Shown here one piece after another: positions 6,046 to 13,517 of a stretch of 24,391 nucleotides of DNA (positions within the stretch are counted from its first letter, which is position 1; each line of letters opens with the position of its first letter). The stretch is from a virus. Under the pieces are notes generated by a model. The model worked only from the letters and a program-made list of their open reading frames with translations. It was not told the origin of the DNA and made no database searches. The stretch is taken from positions 1-24,391 of IMG/VR virus record IMGVR_UViG_3300046692_000116. One strand, 5' to 3'. Both the position numbers and the translations under genes were made by a program.

Positions 6046-7598
6046 TTGTCGTTGGCAACAGTAGCAAGCGGCATGAGCGCAGCTATGCGCCGACCCAGCC
6101 ACGTAAACTTAGGCACGGCCCAACTATTGCCAAGTGCCTTGTAGCGTGGTCCATCGGCTGCCATGAGCCACCATTGCCCGTCGATCTTCTCCCACATGTC
6201 TTCCGGTCTGGTGCGCGTGATGCGGCGCGCCTTGTAACTGCGCATGGGGATGCGCGTATAGTTGTCGTCAAATCCTTGAAGGCGCTCACACTCCATAGGC
6301 GTAAGACGACGGACTGCTGAAGTGAGGACGTGTGGCTTATCACCACCGCCTTGGCTAGCTCGCAATGCTGTTGCGCCACCCATGAGGCGTACTTCATCAC
6401 GGCTGTTTTGAACAAAAGCGACAGCCGGCTGCATTGTTGTTTTTAGTGGCGGCGAAAACTCGTTGATCGGCATCCCCTGGGATGCCGATGCGTACCAATC
6501 AAATGCGACTATCGGGGCGCCGCGCCCCGATCCGTCTTCACTGGCATCATGGCCTTCGGCAGTAAGTGCGTGAGATATTTCGCCGGTTACGCAGACGGCA
6601 TTAGGACCTTTAGCCTTTATGGTCTGCGTGATTTCTTCTAAAACACCAAGGCCAGAACGTTCTCCTGGCGTGCCGTTTGCGCCTTCTCCAGATCTATCCA
6701 ATGCATCGCGGGCAATTGAATATGCTGTTCCTACAGCCACCATTGTCGTGGTTTCGTAGTCTTGCGAAGAGCCTTCGCGCGTTGCGTCGCAACGCGCGAT
6801 CTCAGGTGCATACACGGCCAGCGACTCGTGACTGTCCTGCTCACGCGCTCGAAGCGGGCCTATTCCTTCTCTCCAGTATCCATCGCCGCTACTTGCAAAG
6901 CCTTTTGCAGTTGCTCCGGCAACGTCTTTCCCCGCTTCTCGGCTCGGCGGAGGATGCCGGAACACGCTTTCGGGCTCAAAAAGAACCGCTGCGGGATCGG
7001 CCCCGTTTCCAAAATCTGCGACAACGAGCACACGCCTGCGTCGTTGGGCCACTCCGAAAAATTGGGCGTCCTTGACAGCCCACGCCGCCCGTCCTTTTGG
7101 TCCAGAGACCATACCGTGACGCGGCCATTTTCCTCTTGCCGGTGGTTCGATGGCGGCATCTGCGCCCACAAGTCCGGCGATGAAGCAGCCGAAGGCGTTG
7201 TCTTTGGTGCTGAGAACTCCGACGACGTTTTCCCAGACGACGTTCCGAAGTCCATTGCCATCTGCAAGCTCATGGGCCAGCCTCACGAATTCGAGTGAAA
7301 GATTGCCGCGCGCGTCGGCAAGTGATTGGCGAAGGCCGGCCACGCTGAACGCCTGGCAAGGCGTTCCACCGCATAGTATGTCGACGCGCCCTAATGTACG
7401 AACGTTGATCTTGGTGAAGTCGCCAAGGTTCGGTACGTCGGGATAGTGGTATGCCAGAACGGCTGATGGAAACTTTTCGATTTCCGAGAAGGCCACTGCC
7501 TGCCAGTTTAGTTCGCGCCAAGCGGCAGAAGCCGCTTCGATGCCGCTGCAAACCGAGAGGAAGCGCAGGCCAGGTTGGTTATCATTCGCGTGTTCCAT
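6003..7598 (-). CDS. C5 cytosine DNA methyltransferase
   Basis: All key motifs of C5-methyltransferases are present in the 531-residue protein: motif I FLSVCSGIEAAS (SAM binding, residues 13-24), motif IV GGTPCQAFS with catalytic Cys81, motif VI ENV (123-125), motif VIII QRRRR (185-189), a long target-recognition region of about 250 residues, motif IX RRLTPMECERLQGF, and motif X ALGNSWAVP. It would methylate cytosine in phage or host DNA; the target sequence cannot be read from sequence. I use the ATG at 7598, which overlaps the upstream stop (TGATG) and leads with MEHANDN; the longer form adds 18 residues inside the neighbouring gene. The C-terminal tail has a second NDN motif. No restriction enzyme lies nearby, so protection of phage DNA from host restriction is the likely role. 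Confidence 0.93.
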   Translation of the reverse strand: MEHANDNQPGLRFLSVCSGIEAASAAWRELNWQAVAFSEIEKFPSAVLAYHYPDVPNLGDFTKINVRTLGRVDILCGGTPCQAFSVAGLRQSLADARGNLSLEFVRLAHELADGNGLRNVVWENVVGVLSTKDNAFGCFIAGLVGADAAIEPPARGKWPRHGMVSGPKGRAAWAVKDAQFFGVAQRRRRVLVVADFGNGADPAAVLFEPESVFRHPPPSREAGKDVAGATAKGFASSGDGYWREGIGPLRAREQDSHESLAVYAPEIARCDATREGSSQDYETTTMVAVGTAYSIARDALDRSGEGANGTPGERSGLGVLEEITQTIKAKGPNAVCVTGEISHALTAEGHDASEDGSGRGAPIVAFDWYASASQGMPINEFSPPLKTTMQPAVAFVQNSRDEVRLMGGATALRASQGGGDKPHVLTSAVRRLTPMECERLQGFDDNYTRIPMRSYKARRITRTRPEDMWEKIDGQWWLMAADGPRYKALGNSWAVPKFTWLGRRIAALMPLATVANDNYQSLPSARSVSHA

Positions 7599-7981
7599 CA
7601 AAACGGCGCTTCCCTCAAAGCTTCCCGCACACCCTCTGCGCACCCTTGCCACGCCGCCTTGACCAGCATCAACTGCATGAGTTCGTCGAAATGCGCCAGT
7701 TCAGTCAGGCCGCCATTGGCTGCGATGAACTCGCCAACTCTCTCGACGCCCTTCTCGAGCGCCTTGACCTCATACAAACTAATCCTGTCCAACTTGGTTA
7801 GGTCTCCTGTTGCGACGATGCACGGTTTGCAGAGGTAGCCGGGGTCTTTATCTCCGGGTGTGCTGCGGCCAATGCCGAATGCTAGACACCCGCACGCCTT
7901 GCAAACAGTGGGGTTATGTTTCTCATCCACGGTCGGCGAGAATGGAATGATTGGCTTGCCTGTTGGTGGGAGCTTGGTCAT
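7598..7981 (-). CDS. Zinc-ribbon protein, DUF6511-like
   Basis: The 127-residue protein has a CKACGC pair and a YLCKPC pair about 25 residues apart, forming a probable zinc ribbon, followed by a helical half (YEVKALEKGVERVGEFI, then MLVKAAWQGCAEGVREALREAPF). The C-terminal pattern resembles the DUF6511 phage family, whose role is unknown. It overlaps its upstream neighbour by ATGA and its downstream neighbour by TGATG, so it is translated as part of the three-methyltransferase group and may assist or modulate them. Confidence 0.7.
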   Translation of the reverse strand: MTKLPPTGKPIIPFSPTVDEKHNPTVCKACGCLAFGIGRSTPGDKDPGYLCKPCIVATGDLTKLDRISLYEVKALEKGVERVGEFIAANGGLTELAHFDELMQLMLVKAAWQGCAEGVREALREAPF

Positions 7982-8811
7982 GCTGCATCACCAAAAAGCG
8001 AGAGTTGCGGCTGGCGGTTATCGTTTGCGGGAGCGGACACGGTTATTGCTGGCGCAACTATTGGTGTAGCCACGCACGCCTCTGTAAAGTCGACGCAGAC
8101 GATCTCGCACATCGGCGAAACACCTTTCCATGCATCTAGATAAAAAGATGTATCAACACCACAACCGGAATCGAAATGCAGGCCGGTTAGCTTTTGGAAC
8201 TTAACGGCTCTGCCTTCCTTCTGACGCTCGTAGTTCTGTCGGCCGCTATAGTTGAAGCCCGCAGACCCTTGCGGCACGATAAACGCGCCATAGTCAGCTA
8301 GGTGTGCGGCGATATCGATGACGTGAAACTCAAAATCCTTGCCGGTATAGCGCGGACTGTTGCGATCACGTCTGATGTTGCCAAATGGCGGATTGCTGAT
8401 CGCAGAATCGAAATGCCCCAGCCCCATCTCCAAAACGTCGAAAACATCGGCACAGATCCACTCTGCCTCTGGAAGCAGCTTTTGACCCACGGCCAAATAG
8501 TCTGGATTGCGCTCGATGCAGGTGATCTTGGGGCCGCCAGCCTTAAACCTGCTGCGCTGCCAAATGGCATATGATAGCATGCCAATACCGGCACACAGGT
8601 CGATGACGCGTCCTCCGCCGGCATCGATAGCGAAATCGAACGCCATATCGAACGGTGTGAAGAATGCGCCGGCTGCGCTGTTGATGTGCGTCGCGCCTTC
8701 ATGCCAGTTGCGATAGACGAACTCCTTGTCTTCCTCGGTTAGTGTTGGTTTGGTAAGGATGTCTAGCGCTTGGTTGTGGGCTCGCAGTTCTGGCTTCGTG
8801 AGTTTGGCCAT
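7978..8811 (-). CDS. N6-adenine-type DNA methyltransferase with clamp-binding tail
   Basis: The 277-residue protein has a SAM-binding motif I (IDLCAGIGMLS, residues 70-80), an acidic motif II (CIERNP) and the catalytic NPPF tetrapeptide (140-143) of amino-methyltransferases, most likely adenine-N6. The last residues are RQPQLSLFGDAA; QLSLF (269-273) matches the canonical bacterial beta-clamp-binding pentapeptide QL(S/D)LF. It is preceded by a flexible PANDN linker, so the tail is exposed and could tether the enzyme to replicating DNA. The window also encodes a beta clamp (14756-15814). It starts on the stop of the MT-A70 gene (TGATG). Confidence 0.88.
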   Translation of the reverse strand: MAKLTKPELRAHNQALDILTKPTLTEEDKEFVYRNWHEGATHINSAAGAFFTPFDMAFDFAIDAGGGRVIDLCAGIGMLSYAIWQRSRFKAGGPKITCIERNPDYLAVGQKLLPEAEWICADVFDVLEMGLGHFDSAISNPPFGNIRRDRNSPRYTGKDFEFHVIDIAAHLADYGAFIVPQGSAGFNYSGRQNYERQKEGRAVKFQKLTGLHFDSGCGVDTSFYLDAWKGVSPMCEIVCVDFTEACVATPIVAPAITVSAPANDNRQPQLSLFGDAA

Positions 8812-9383
8812 CAGGCAGCCCTCTCAAGTTGTAGCTGATTGTCATTGACCACCTGAAACTTGCCGACCTGATTGCCCCACGCAGACCATCCGGCCCACGC
8901 CTGACGCGCGAACAACTCGAGATACGGGCCACCTACCAGCTGCTCGATACGTCCATACTGTTCGTCTGGCTTGCGACTGTGTTCTCTCCTCGGCGCACGG
9001 ATAACTTGGCGTACGCCTTTCGACAGGCGCGGTGGTTTACCGCGCTTGAACAGGTGGCAGATCTCGACTTCTTGGCGGGTCCAATAGCCCATGCCCATGC
9101 GGCCCTTGTCCCAGACAAAGGCGATCGACACTGGCTTAAAACCCCACGCAGCCGCAACCTCGAATGCCGGCTGTTGGAGGTGGGAAACCGTCCACATGAA
9201 GAGCAAGCAGTCACGAGCTGCCACGTCTGCCACTGGCAGCGCCTTGATATCATTGAGTGACATGACGGCGTAAGGCTGGGCACCGCGTGCTGGAGCGACG
9301 TTCTGTTTGGAATAGGTGCGGAAGGACCACGGCGGATCTGCGAGAATCACGCCATATCTCCCCGCAGGTAGCGGCTCGGTCAT
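8811..9383 (-). CDS. MT-A70 family adenine methyltransferase
   Basis: The 190-residue protein has the MT-A70 hallmarks: ADPPWSF with the catalytic DPPW at residues 16-19, followed by LLFMWTV, a WGFKPVSIAFVWDK strand-helix and a C-terminal ELFARQAWAGWSAWGNQVG, the usual end of phage MT-A70 enzymes. These methylate adenine N6 in DNA. It is the first gene of the methyltransferase cluster; its leader carries CACCAC, then GAGGAGAC 3 bases before the ATG, and a 7-bp hairpin upstream. The short tail VVNDNQLQLERAA has the NDN motif but only a degenerate clamp-like peptide. Confidence 0.92.
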   Translation of the reverse strand: MTEPLPAGRYGVILADPPWSFRTYSKQNVAPARGAQPYAVMSLNDIKALPVADVAARDCLLFMWTVSHLQQPAFEVAAAWGFKPVSIAFVWDKGRMGMGYWTRQEVEICHLFKRGKPPRLSKGVRQVIRAPRREHSRKPDEQYGRIEQLVGGPYLELFARQAWAGWSAWGNQVGKFQVVNDNQLQLERAA

Positions 9384-9431
9384 CTTGTCTCCTCAGACTG
9401 TGGTGGTGTCCCGCGCGTTGGTGGCGCGCGG
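9384..9431 (-). promoter_or_regulatory. Start-associated leader with hairpin (CCACCAA loop)
   Basis: Read leftward, stem CCGCGCG/CGCGCGG closes the 7-base loop CCACCAA (9411-9431), followed by CACCACCAC and GAGGAGAC before the MT-A70 start. No U-tract follows, so it is not a standard terminator. The same loop tops hairpins at 19080-19104 and, with one change, 15840-15864. Confidence 0.65.
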
Positions 9432-9445
9432 TTATACGTGGATAG

Positions 9446-9607
9446 CTAGGCTATGAGGCAAACAGCCGCGAAGATAAGGGCAGTCAATATAACCGCCAGT
9501 GCATATGTAAGCAGGGCGCCCAAGATTCCGATTTTGAAGGCGGTCAAGGCGAAGGAAAACGACACGACTGCGACAAGAATAGCGTACCCGAGGATGCGTT
9601 TAGCCAT
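9446..9607 (-). CDS. Small membrane protein, 53 aa
   Basis: A 53-residue hydrophobic protein with two predicted membrane helices, roughly residues 5-23 (a LGYAILVAVVSFSFALTAF stretch) and 29-52, joined by a short turn. The ATG at 9607 overlaps the upstream stop as TGATG and has GGGGAGG at good spacing, which supports real translation. The function cannot be inferred. Similar coupled two-helix mini-proteins occur at 16333-16494 and, with one helix, 23701-23826. Confidence 0.75.
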   Translation of the reverse strand: MAKRILGYAILVAVVSFSFALTAFKIGILGALLTYALAVILTALIFAAVCLIA

Positions 9608-10356
9608 CAACCCGCCCTCCCCGCACTAGCAACCTTGTCTTCCCACACCCTGAACCCCGGCACGGTATGCACGCCAGAACGGACAACTTCATCGGCCATC
9701 TGCTGAACCAACGCCTTGAACCGGTCAGGATCGCGGCCATATGCCCAGTCCAACGCAAGTTCGGCATCCGTGAGCGTCGCCACCCACACAGTCCGCAACC
9801 CCGTACCAGTGCTTGCCGCCTTCCACGTGCGAGCCGCCGTCTTCTCTAGTTTTTTGGCTTCGGACAGCTGCTCCTCAGCCTCCTCACGCGCAGCAAGGTT
9901 GCCGCTGGACTGCTGGATGGCGAGATCTGCCAAGCGTTTAGCCTCGACCGCCGCCGCCGCAATGCGGTCAGCCTCGGCCTTCTTGTCGGCCGCTACCTTC
10001 GTGCGCCACGGCGTGAGCAGCTTCGCAAGTTCCTGTTTTCCGAGCGTGACCTTGCCTTTGACTGACTTGTTGTCGGCGATCAGCGGAGCGAAGCGTGCTT
10101 GGATCTCAGCAATCTTGACGTCAAAAGGTTCTTTCTCAGTGATGCGCAGAGCATCAGCCTTGGCGCCAGCTGCATGCAAGCCGTCGTATAGGCGCTCGAT
10201 GGCATCATGGGTGGCTTGGTCGGCGATGGGTTCGCCGTCAGCGAAGTTTGTCGCCTCCATGAAGAGGTCTTCGATCTCAGTTTTGATGATGTCGAATGGA
10301 GACTGGTTGTGTGTTTTGGGAACGCCGGCTATGACTGTGGGGTCTAAGTTGGTCAT
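9607..10356 (-). CDS. Coiled-coil phage protein of unknown function
   Basis: The 249-residue protein has an N-terminal part with FMEATNFADGEPIADQATHDAIERL, a long Ala/Lys/Glu-rich central helix (about residues 70-165, strong coiled-coil character), and a conserved-looking C-terminus GLRTVWVATLTDAELALDWAYGRDPDRFKAL ending in PGFRVWED. I recall this overall pattern from alphaproteobacterial phage proteins near recombination genes, but know no assigned function. The ATG at 10356 overlaps, as ATGA, the stop that would end the 10398-10598 gene if its internal TAA were read through. Confidence 0.8.
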   Translation of the reverse strand: MTNLDPTVIAGVPKTHNQSPFDIIKTEIEDLFMEATNFADGEPIADQATHDAIERLYDGLHAAGAKADALRITEKEPFDVKIAEIQARFAPLIADNKSVKGKVTLGKQELAKLLTPWRTKVAADKKAEADRIAAAAVEAKRLADLAIQQSSGNLAAREEAEEQLSEAKKLEKTAARTWKAASTGTGLRTVWVATLTDAELALDWAYGRDPDRFKALVQQMADEVVRSGVHTVPGFRVWEDKVASAGRAG

Positions 10357-10397
10357 GCGGAGACCACACGGTAGGCGATGATGTCACCTTCGCAATG

Positions 10398-10598
10398 TTA
10401 ATATGGGTAGATAGACCAGTCGTATGCAAAACCGACTGCGTCATCGTCACCATCTGGGCTGGCATCCAAGACACCAGAGGGCTGACCCAAGTGCTCAGCG
10501 CCGTCACGATGCCGTACATCAACCAGGGCGCCATTGGCCACGGGCATCTCGCCGCCCGCCCATTCAATCCAGCCGTCTTCGTCTCTTCTATCGCCCAT
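10398..10598 (-). CDS. Small phage protein cut short by an in-frame TAA
   Basis: The 66-residue reading frame has the pattern of a common small phage domain: WIEWAGGEMPV then VDVRHRDG, a Gly/Asp-rich middle and an aromatic YDWSIYPY. The stop TAA at 10398-10400 is followed in the same frame by 14 codons reading HCEGDIIAYRVVSA and then a TGA at 10353 that overlaps the next start as ATGA. GDIIAYRVV is the usual ending of this domain, so the gene was probably 10353-10598 and is now nonsense-interrupted, or the TAA is a sequence error or is read through. It is the first gene after an operator-promoter and has a leader with CACCAC and GAGGAGAC. Confidence 0.7.
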   Translation of the reverse strand: MGDRRDEDGWIEWAGGEMPVANGALVDVRHRDGAEHLGQPSGVLDASPDGDDDAVGFAYDWSIYPY

Positions 10599-10634
10599 AA
10601 TCGTCTCCTCAGTCGTGGTGAATTTGGTACGGTC

Positions 10635-10663
10635 ACACTAGTCAATTTTGACAAATTTGTCAA
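10635..10663 (-). promoter_or_regulatory. Leftward promoter with operator palindrome (copy 2)
   Basis: TTGACAAATTTGTCAA occupies 10648-10663. Leftward, TTGACA is the -35 and TAGTGT, 17 bases on, the -10. It follows the helicase stop after an 8-base G run, and drives the 10398-10598 gene and those beyond. Confidence 0.75.
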
Positions 10664-10674
10664 GCCGCCCCCCC

Positions 10675-12432
10675 CTAGAATGGTATGTCGTCATCCATCT
10701 GGCGTTCCCAATCGGCCATGCCTTTGCGATTGTCGTTTGCTGCTGGTGGTGTGTTGTCGTTGGGGGCGCCAACGCGGTGAGCCGCAATGTCAGGATATTT
10801 TGGGTTTCTCGAATAGTCTAATTGCACCTCTTCCGTGCTGAACAACTCATGTTGCCGCTCAAGCCACTCGATTGGCGATTTTGGGAATGGCCGCTTGCCC
10901 CCGTGCGCCAACCACCAGCGATCAGCTTTTGATTTTGGATAGCCGGTATGCGCACAGCAATGCCACTCACTGACCGACTTCATGCCGACAAGGTATGTGC
11001 ATTTCACTGAATCTGGCTTTCCGTCCTTGCCTGGATGATGGTAGAACGTCCTGCTCTTGACCTCATGCCAAGGCTTCTCTGTAGACAGTACCGGCGCGTC
11101 GGCGGCCTGCGCCGTGATCTTCTCTTCCTCATTAGGCGGGAAGACATAGCCGCAGCACTGGCATTTCATGATGGATATGGCGATCATCTCGCCGCACCCA
11201 TAGTTTCCGTTGACGTCCTTTGTTGCGCCAGTTGTTCCCTCTTGCGGGCATAGCTTTTTGGGTTGCTCTCCTAAACCGCTACCGGGCTCTTTCGGGCGAA
11301 TCTGATCGATAGGCCCATGATACGCCAGGTTCTTGCCGTGGTCGGCAACGAGGCAATCAGTCTTGCCTGCGCAGTTGCGCGTACCGCGTCCCAAGATCTG
11401 CACTAACTTGCCGGGTGACTTCGTCGATAGGATCAACGAAATAAAATCGACGAACGGAAAGTTTGTGCCGGTGGTGATCATCGATACAGACGAAATCGCC
11501 CAATACTTGCCAGATCTGAAGCCCTCGAAAATCTCTTTTGTCTGGTGCGAATTGTCGCTGGTAAGGACGGCGCACGTCCTTCCGTGCCGACGGATAGCCT
11601 CTGCAACATGGTTGGCGTTGTCTTTGCTAGTGCTGAAGAATAGACCGGCCTTGCGTCCTTCTGAGAGAACCATGTCCTCAGCTACGGCCGCCTCAATGAT
11701 GCGCTCCGCAGCTTCCGATACCTGGCCAGGAATGTATTCTCCGCCACGAGTGCCAATGCCCTTAAGGTCTATCTTGCTGGTGGTGCGCTGGCTGGTGAGG
11801 TTGGTGAGGTAGCCTTTCTCGATCAACTCGCCAAGGCCGATTTCATAGACGACATCGTCGAACAACTTGAACTTCTGCGGAACGCCAATCTCAACCAGTT
11901 CTGGTGGCGTGTCGTCATCGTCGAGAGCATCGGTCAGCCTACCAGAATCCATGCGGTAGTCGGTGGCGGTCGTGCCGCAAGTCCGGCTATCTGGGTTTTT
12001 CTCGCGAACCTCTTTGAAGAATTTGCCGTATTGCGTATTCGTGTTTCTCGATATGGCGTGAGCTTCGTCGACAATGACAAGGTCGATTTCGCCGATCAAA
12101 TCGACCTTGTTCCACACCGATTGAATGCCGCAGAACAAGACCTGCGCATTGGCGTCCCGTCGGTTCAGACCGGCCGAATAGATGCCTGCCGGCGCGAATG
12201 GCAACAGGCCGATGAACTCTTTGAAATTTTGCTCCACGAGGGGTGCACTGTGAGTGACATTGAGGATGCGCATTTCCGGATAGTCGGCAAGCAACTCCTC
12301 GATAAGTTTGGCGATAACCAGAGCCTTGCCCGCTCCGGTCGGGAGGACGATAAGGCCGTTGCCGCCGCCGTTGCGCCAATATTCATACAGCGCGTCAAGA
12401 GATTCGCGCTGATAATATCGTAGCTCAAGCAT
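10675..12432 (-). CDS. SF2 DEAH-box helicase with SSB-like C-terminal tail
   Basis: The 585-residue protein carries SF2 helicase motifs: Q-like ELRYYQ at the start, Walker A LPTGAGK (30-36), DEAH (122-125), the TAT motif in GTTATDYR, and QILGRGTRN (motif VI). A cysteine-rich segment (CPQE, CGEM, CQCCGYVF) after the helicase core probably binds zinc. The last residues are RQMDDDIPF, identical to the acidic tip by which bacterial SSB recruits partner proteins, preceded by a flexible linker with two NDN motifs. It likely remodels DNA at phage forks or recombination sites. The ATG at 12432 overlaps the upstream stop (TGATG); a TTG one codon earlier is possible. Confidence 0.9.
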   Translation of the reverse strand: MLELRYYQRESLDALYEYWRNGGGNGLIVLPTGAGKALVIAKLIEELLADYPEMRILNVTHSAPLVEQNFKEFIGLLPFAPAGIYSAGLNRRDANAQVLFCGIQSVWNKVDLIGEIDLVIVDEAHAISRNTNTQYGKFFKEVREKNPDSRTCGTTATDYRMDSGRLTDALDDDDTPPELVEIGVPQKFKLFDDVVYEIGLGELIEKGYLTNLTSQRTTSKIDLKGIGTRGGEYIPGQVSEAAERIIEAAVAEDMVLSEGRKAGLFFSTSKDNANHVAEAIRRHGRTCAVLTSDNSHQTKEIFEGFRSGKYWAISSVSMITTGTNFPFVDFISLILSTKSPGKLVQILGRGTRNCAGKTDCLVADHGKNLAYHGPIDQIRPKEPGSGLGEQPKKLCPQEGTTGATKDVNGNYGCGEMIAISIMKCQCCGYVFPPNEEEKITAQAADAPVLSTEKPWHEVKSRTFYHHPGKDGKPDSVKCTYLVGMKSVSEWHCCAHTGYPKSKADRWWLAHGGKRPFPKSPIEWLERQHELFSTEEVQLDYSRNPKYPDIAAHRVGAPNDNTPPAANDNRKGMADWERQMDDDIPF

Positions 12433-12605
12433 CAAGCCGCCTCGCTGCGTGCCTGAGTGGCCGCATCGATCTGCGCCAATCTAATCGCGTTCTCGCGCAC
12501 GACGATCCAGCCAGCAGCGCGCAGTGCGGCTAGCTGCTCGACGGTGATGATGTCGCGCGGGTGTTTGGCGCCGGTGGCGACAACGGCCCGTACAGCCACA
12601 CTCAT
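12432..12605 (-). CDS. Hypothetical protein, 57 aa
   Basis: A 57-residue reading frame fills the gap between the sigma-like and helicase genes exactly, with ATGA overlap at its start and TGATG overlap at its end. This tight coupling is the main evidence that it is real. The sequence has an Ala/Val-rich start and a TVEQLAALRAAGWIVV segment that could form a small helix-turn-helix or other helical fold. I recognise no family. Confidence 0.7.
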   Translation of the reverse strand: MSVAVRAVVATGAKHPRDIITVEQLAALRAAGWIVVRENAIRLAQIDAATQARSEAA

Positions 12606-13093
12606 GCCGCAGCCCTCAACCGCAACCGCTCCTTCTCGGTGATCTGCCGCGCACGCTCACGGCCAACGCCAATTCTCGCGCCGATCTGCTCTAGTGTGTC
12701 GCCCATGGCGCGCCGCAACAACGCACGGCCGCCACGGCCAGACATGTCAGCAAGTGTCGACGACAGTTCTGCACACTTTTCCTGCTCTGGCTGCACGGCG
12801 CAGTTAAGCATGGCGCGCTCGTCGGATACGGTTGGCATGTAGCTTGAGCGCAATTGCGCCTTGCGCCGGCAGTTCTGTGCGACATGCCGCATGCATAGGG
12901 TGATCCAGTTATAAAAGCCGCCATCGGGACGGAACGACGTCCAATGGCTAAGGACATATGCAATGGTGTCCTGCATCAGGTCTTCCTGCTCCGTCCTGCT
13001 GTTCGTTAGCTTGTATGCGAGCCGGCGCAGATGCGGATAATAGCTCATCAGGCGCGCGTCGAATTCGGGCGGACGTTGTGCGGTGGTGGTCAT
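12602..13093 (-). CDS. Sigma-70-family (ECF-like) sigma factor
   Basis: The 163-residue protein has the two domains of a small sigma factor. Region 2 spans about residues 15-80, with LRRLAYKLTNSRTEQEDLMQDT matching the core-binding 2.1-2.2 helices, and WITLCMRHVAQNCRRK fitting 2.4. Region 4 spans about 115-160: LEQIGARIGVGRERARQITEK is a clear region 4.2 helix-turn-helix that would contact a -35 element. Phage sigma factors redirect host polymerase to later promoters. I cannot see a matching promoter family in this window. It leads a transcription unit: its leader has CACCAC, GAGGAGAC and an upstream hairpin. No anti-sigma gene is adjacent. Confidence 0.82.
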   Translation of the reverse strand: MTTTAQRPPEFDARLMSYYPHLRRLAYKLTNSRTEQEDLMQDTIAYVLSHWTSFRPDGGFYNWITLCMRHVAQNCRRKAQLRSSYMPTVSDERAMLNCAVQPEQEKCAELSSTLADMSGRGGRALLRRAMGDTLEQIGARIGVGRERARQITEKERLRLRAAA

Positions 13094-13146
13094 TGTCGTC
13101 TCCTCTTGTGGTGAAACCTCGGACTTTGGTGCTTAGTGCAGAGGTT
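13094..13146 (-). promoter_or_regulatory. Start-associated leader with hairpin
   Basis: Leftward, stem AACCTC/GAGGTT (13115-13146) closes a larger loop containing CACCAA, followed directly by CACCAC and GAGGAGAC before the sigma-like gene start. It is less regular than the hairpins at 9411, 15840 and 19080 but has the same order of parts. Confidence 0.5.
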
Positions 13147-13151
13147 TTGTA

Positions 13152-13517
13152 TCAATTGGCGTTGGTGGCGCCGTCTTGGTTGCGACCGTCAATAACGGCC
13201 CATATCTTGCGGACAGCAGCCGGCACTAGGGCAGCCCGCTCCTGCGGCATGTGCATCATGTGGCAATCGCTCTCTGGCCACCCCGTTGCCCACGATAAAG
13301 CTCGGTATGCCTCGCCGCGTTGCAGGTGACCCGATTGCCATAGTTGGTCGAATGCGCGGTGAGCAGCACTACGGGCGGCGTGCGTCTCTGCATCGGCAAG
13401 TGGCTTATTGCCCCAAGACCACAGACCGCAATGGTCGTGTCGTTTACCGAAACGTGTTTCTGAGCGAACTGCACGCTCTCCGCATATCGGGCATATCGGG
13501 CGCGGCTTCTTCGTCAT
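13152..13517 (-). CDS. Zinc-finger protein, DUF3268-like
   Basis: The 121-residue protein opens with CPICG and has a HDHCGLWSWGNKPLADAET stretch, the layout of the zinc-finger DUF3268 family. The remainder, AHRAFDQLWQSG, EAYRALSWATG and ESDCHMMHM, matches that family's helical half. The function is unknown. I use the ATG at 13517, which overlaps the upstream stop as ATGA and has GAGGAGG 5-6 bases before it; a reading to 13550 is inside the neighbour. It lies next to the PD-(D/E)XK nuclease, a pairing consistent with a recombination or repair role. Confidence 0.78.
   Translation of the reverse strand: MTKKPRPICPICGERAVRSETRFGKRHDHCGLWSWGNKPLADAETHAARSAAHRAFDQLWQSGHLQRGEAYRALSWATGWPESDCHMMHMPQERAALVPAAVRKIWAVIDGRNQDGATNAN

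Noticed and set aside
7550-7590. QPGLRF in the C5 methyltransferase as a clamp-binding hexapeptide
   Set aside because: It overlaps SAM-binding motif I, where LRFLSVCSG is expected for structural reasons.
8811-8850. QLQLE at the end of the MT-A70 protein as a clamp-binding peptide
   Set aside because: The key aromatic at the last position is missing, so it is too weak to claim.
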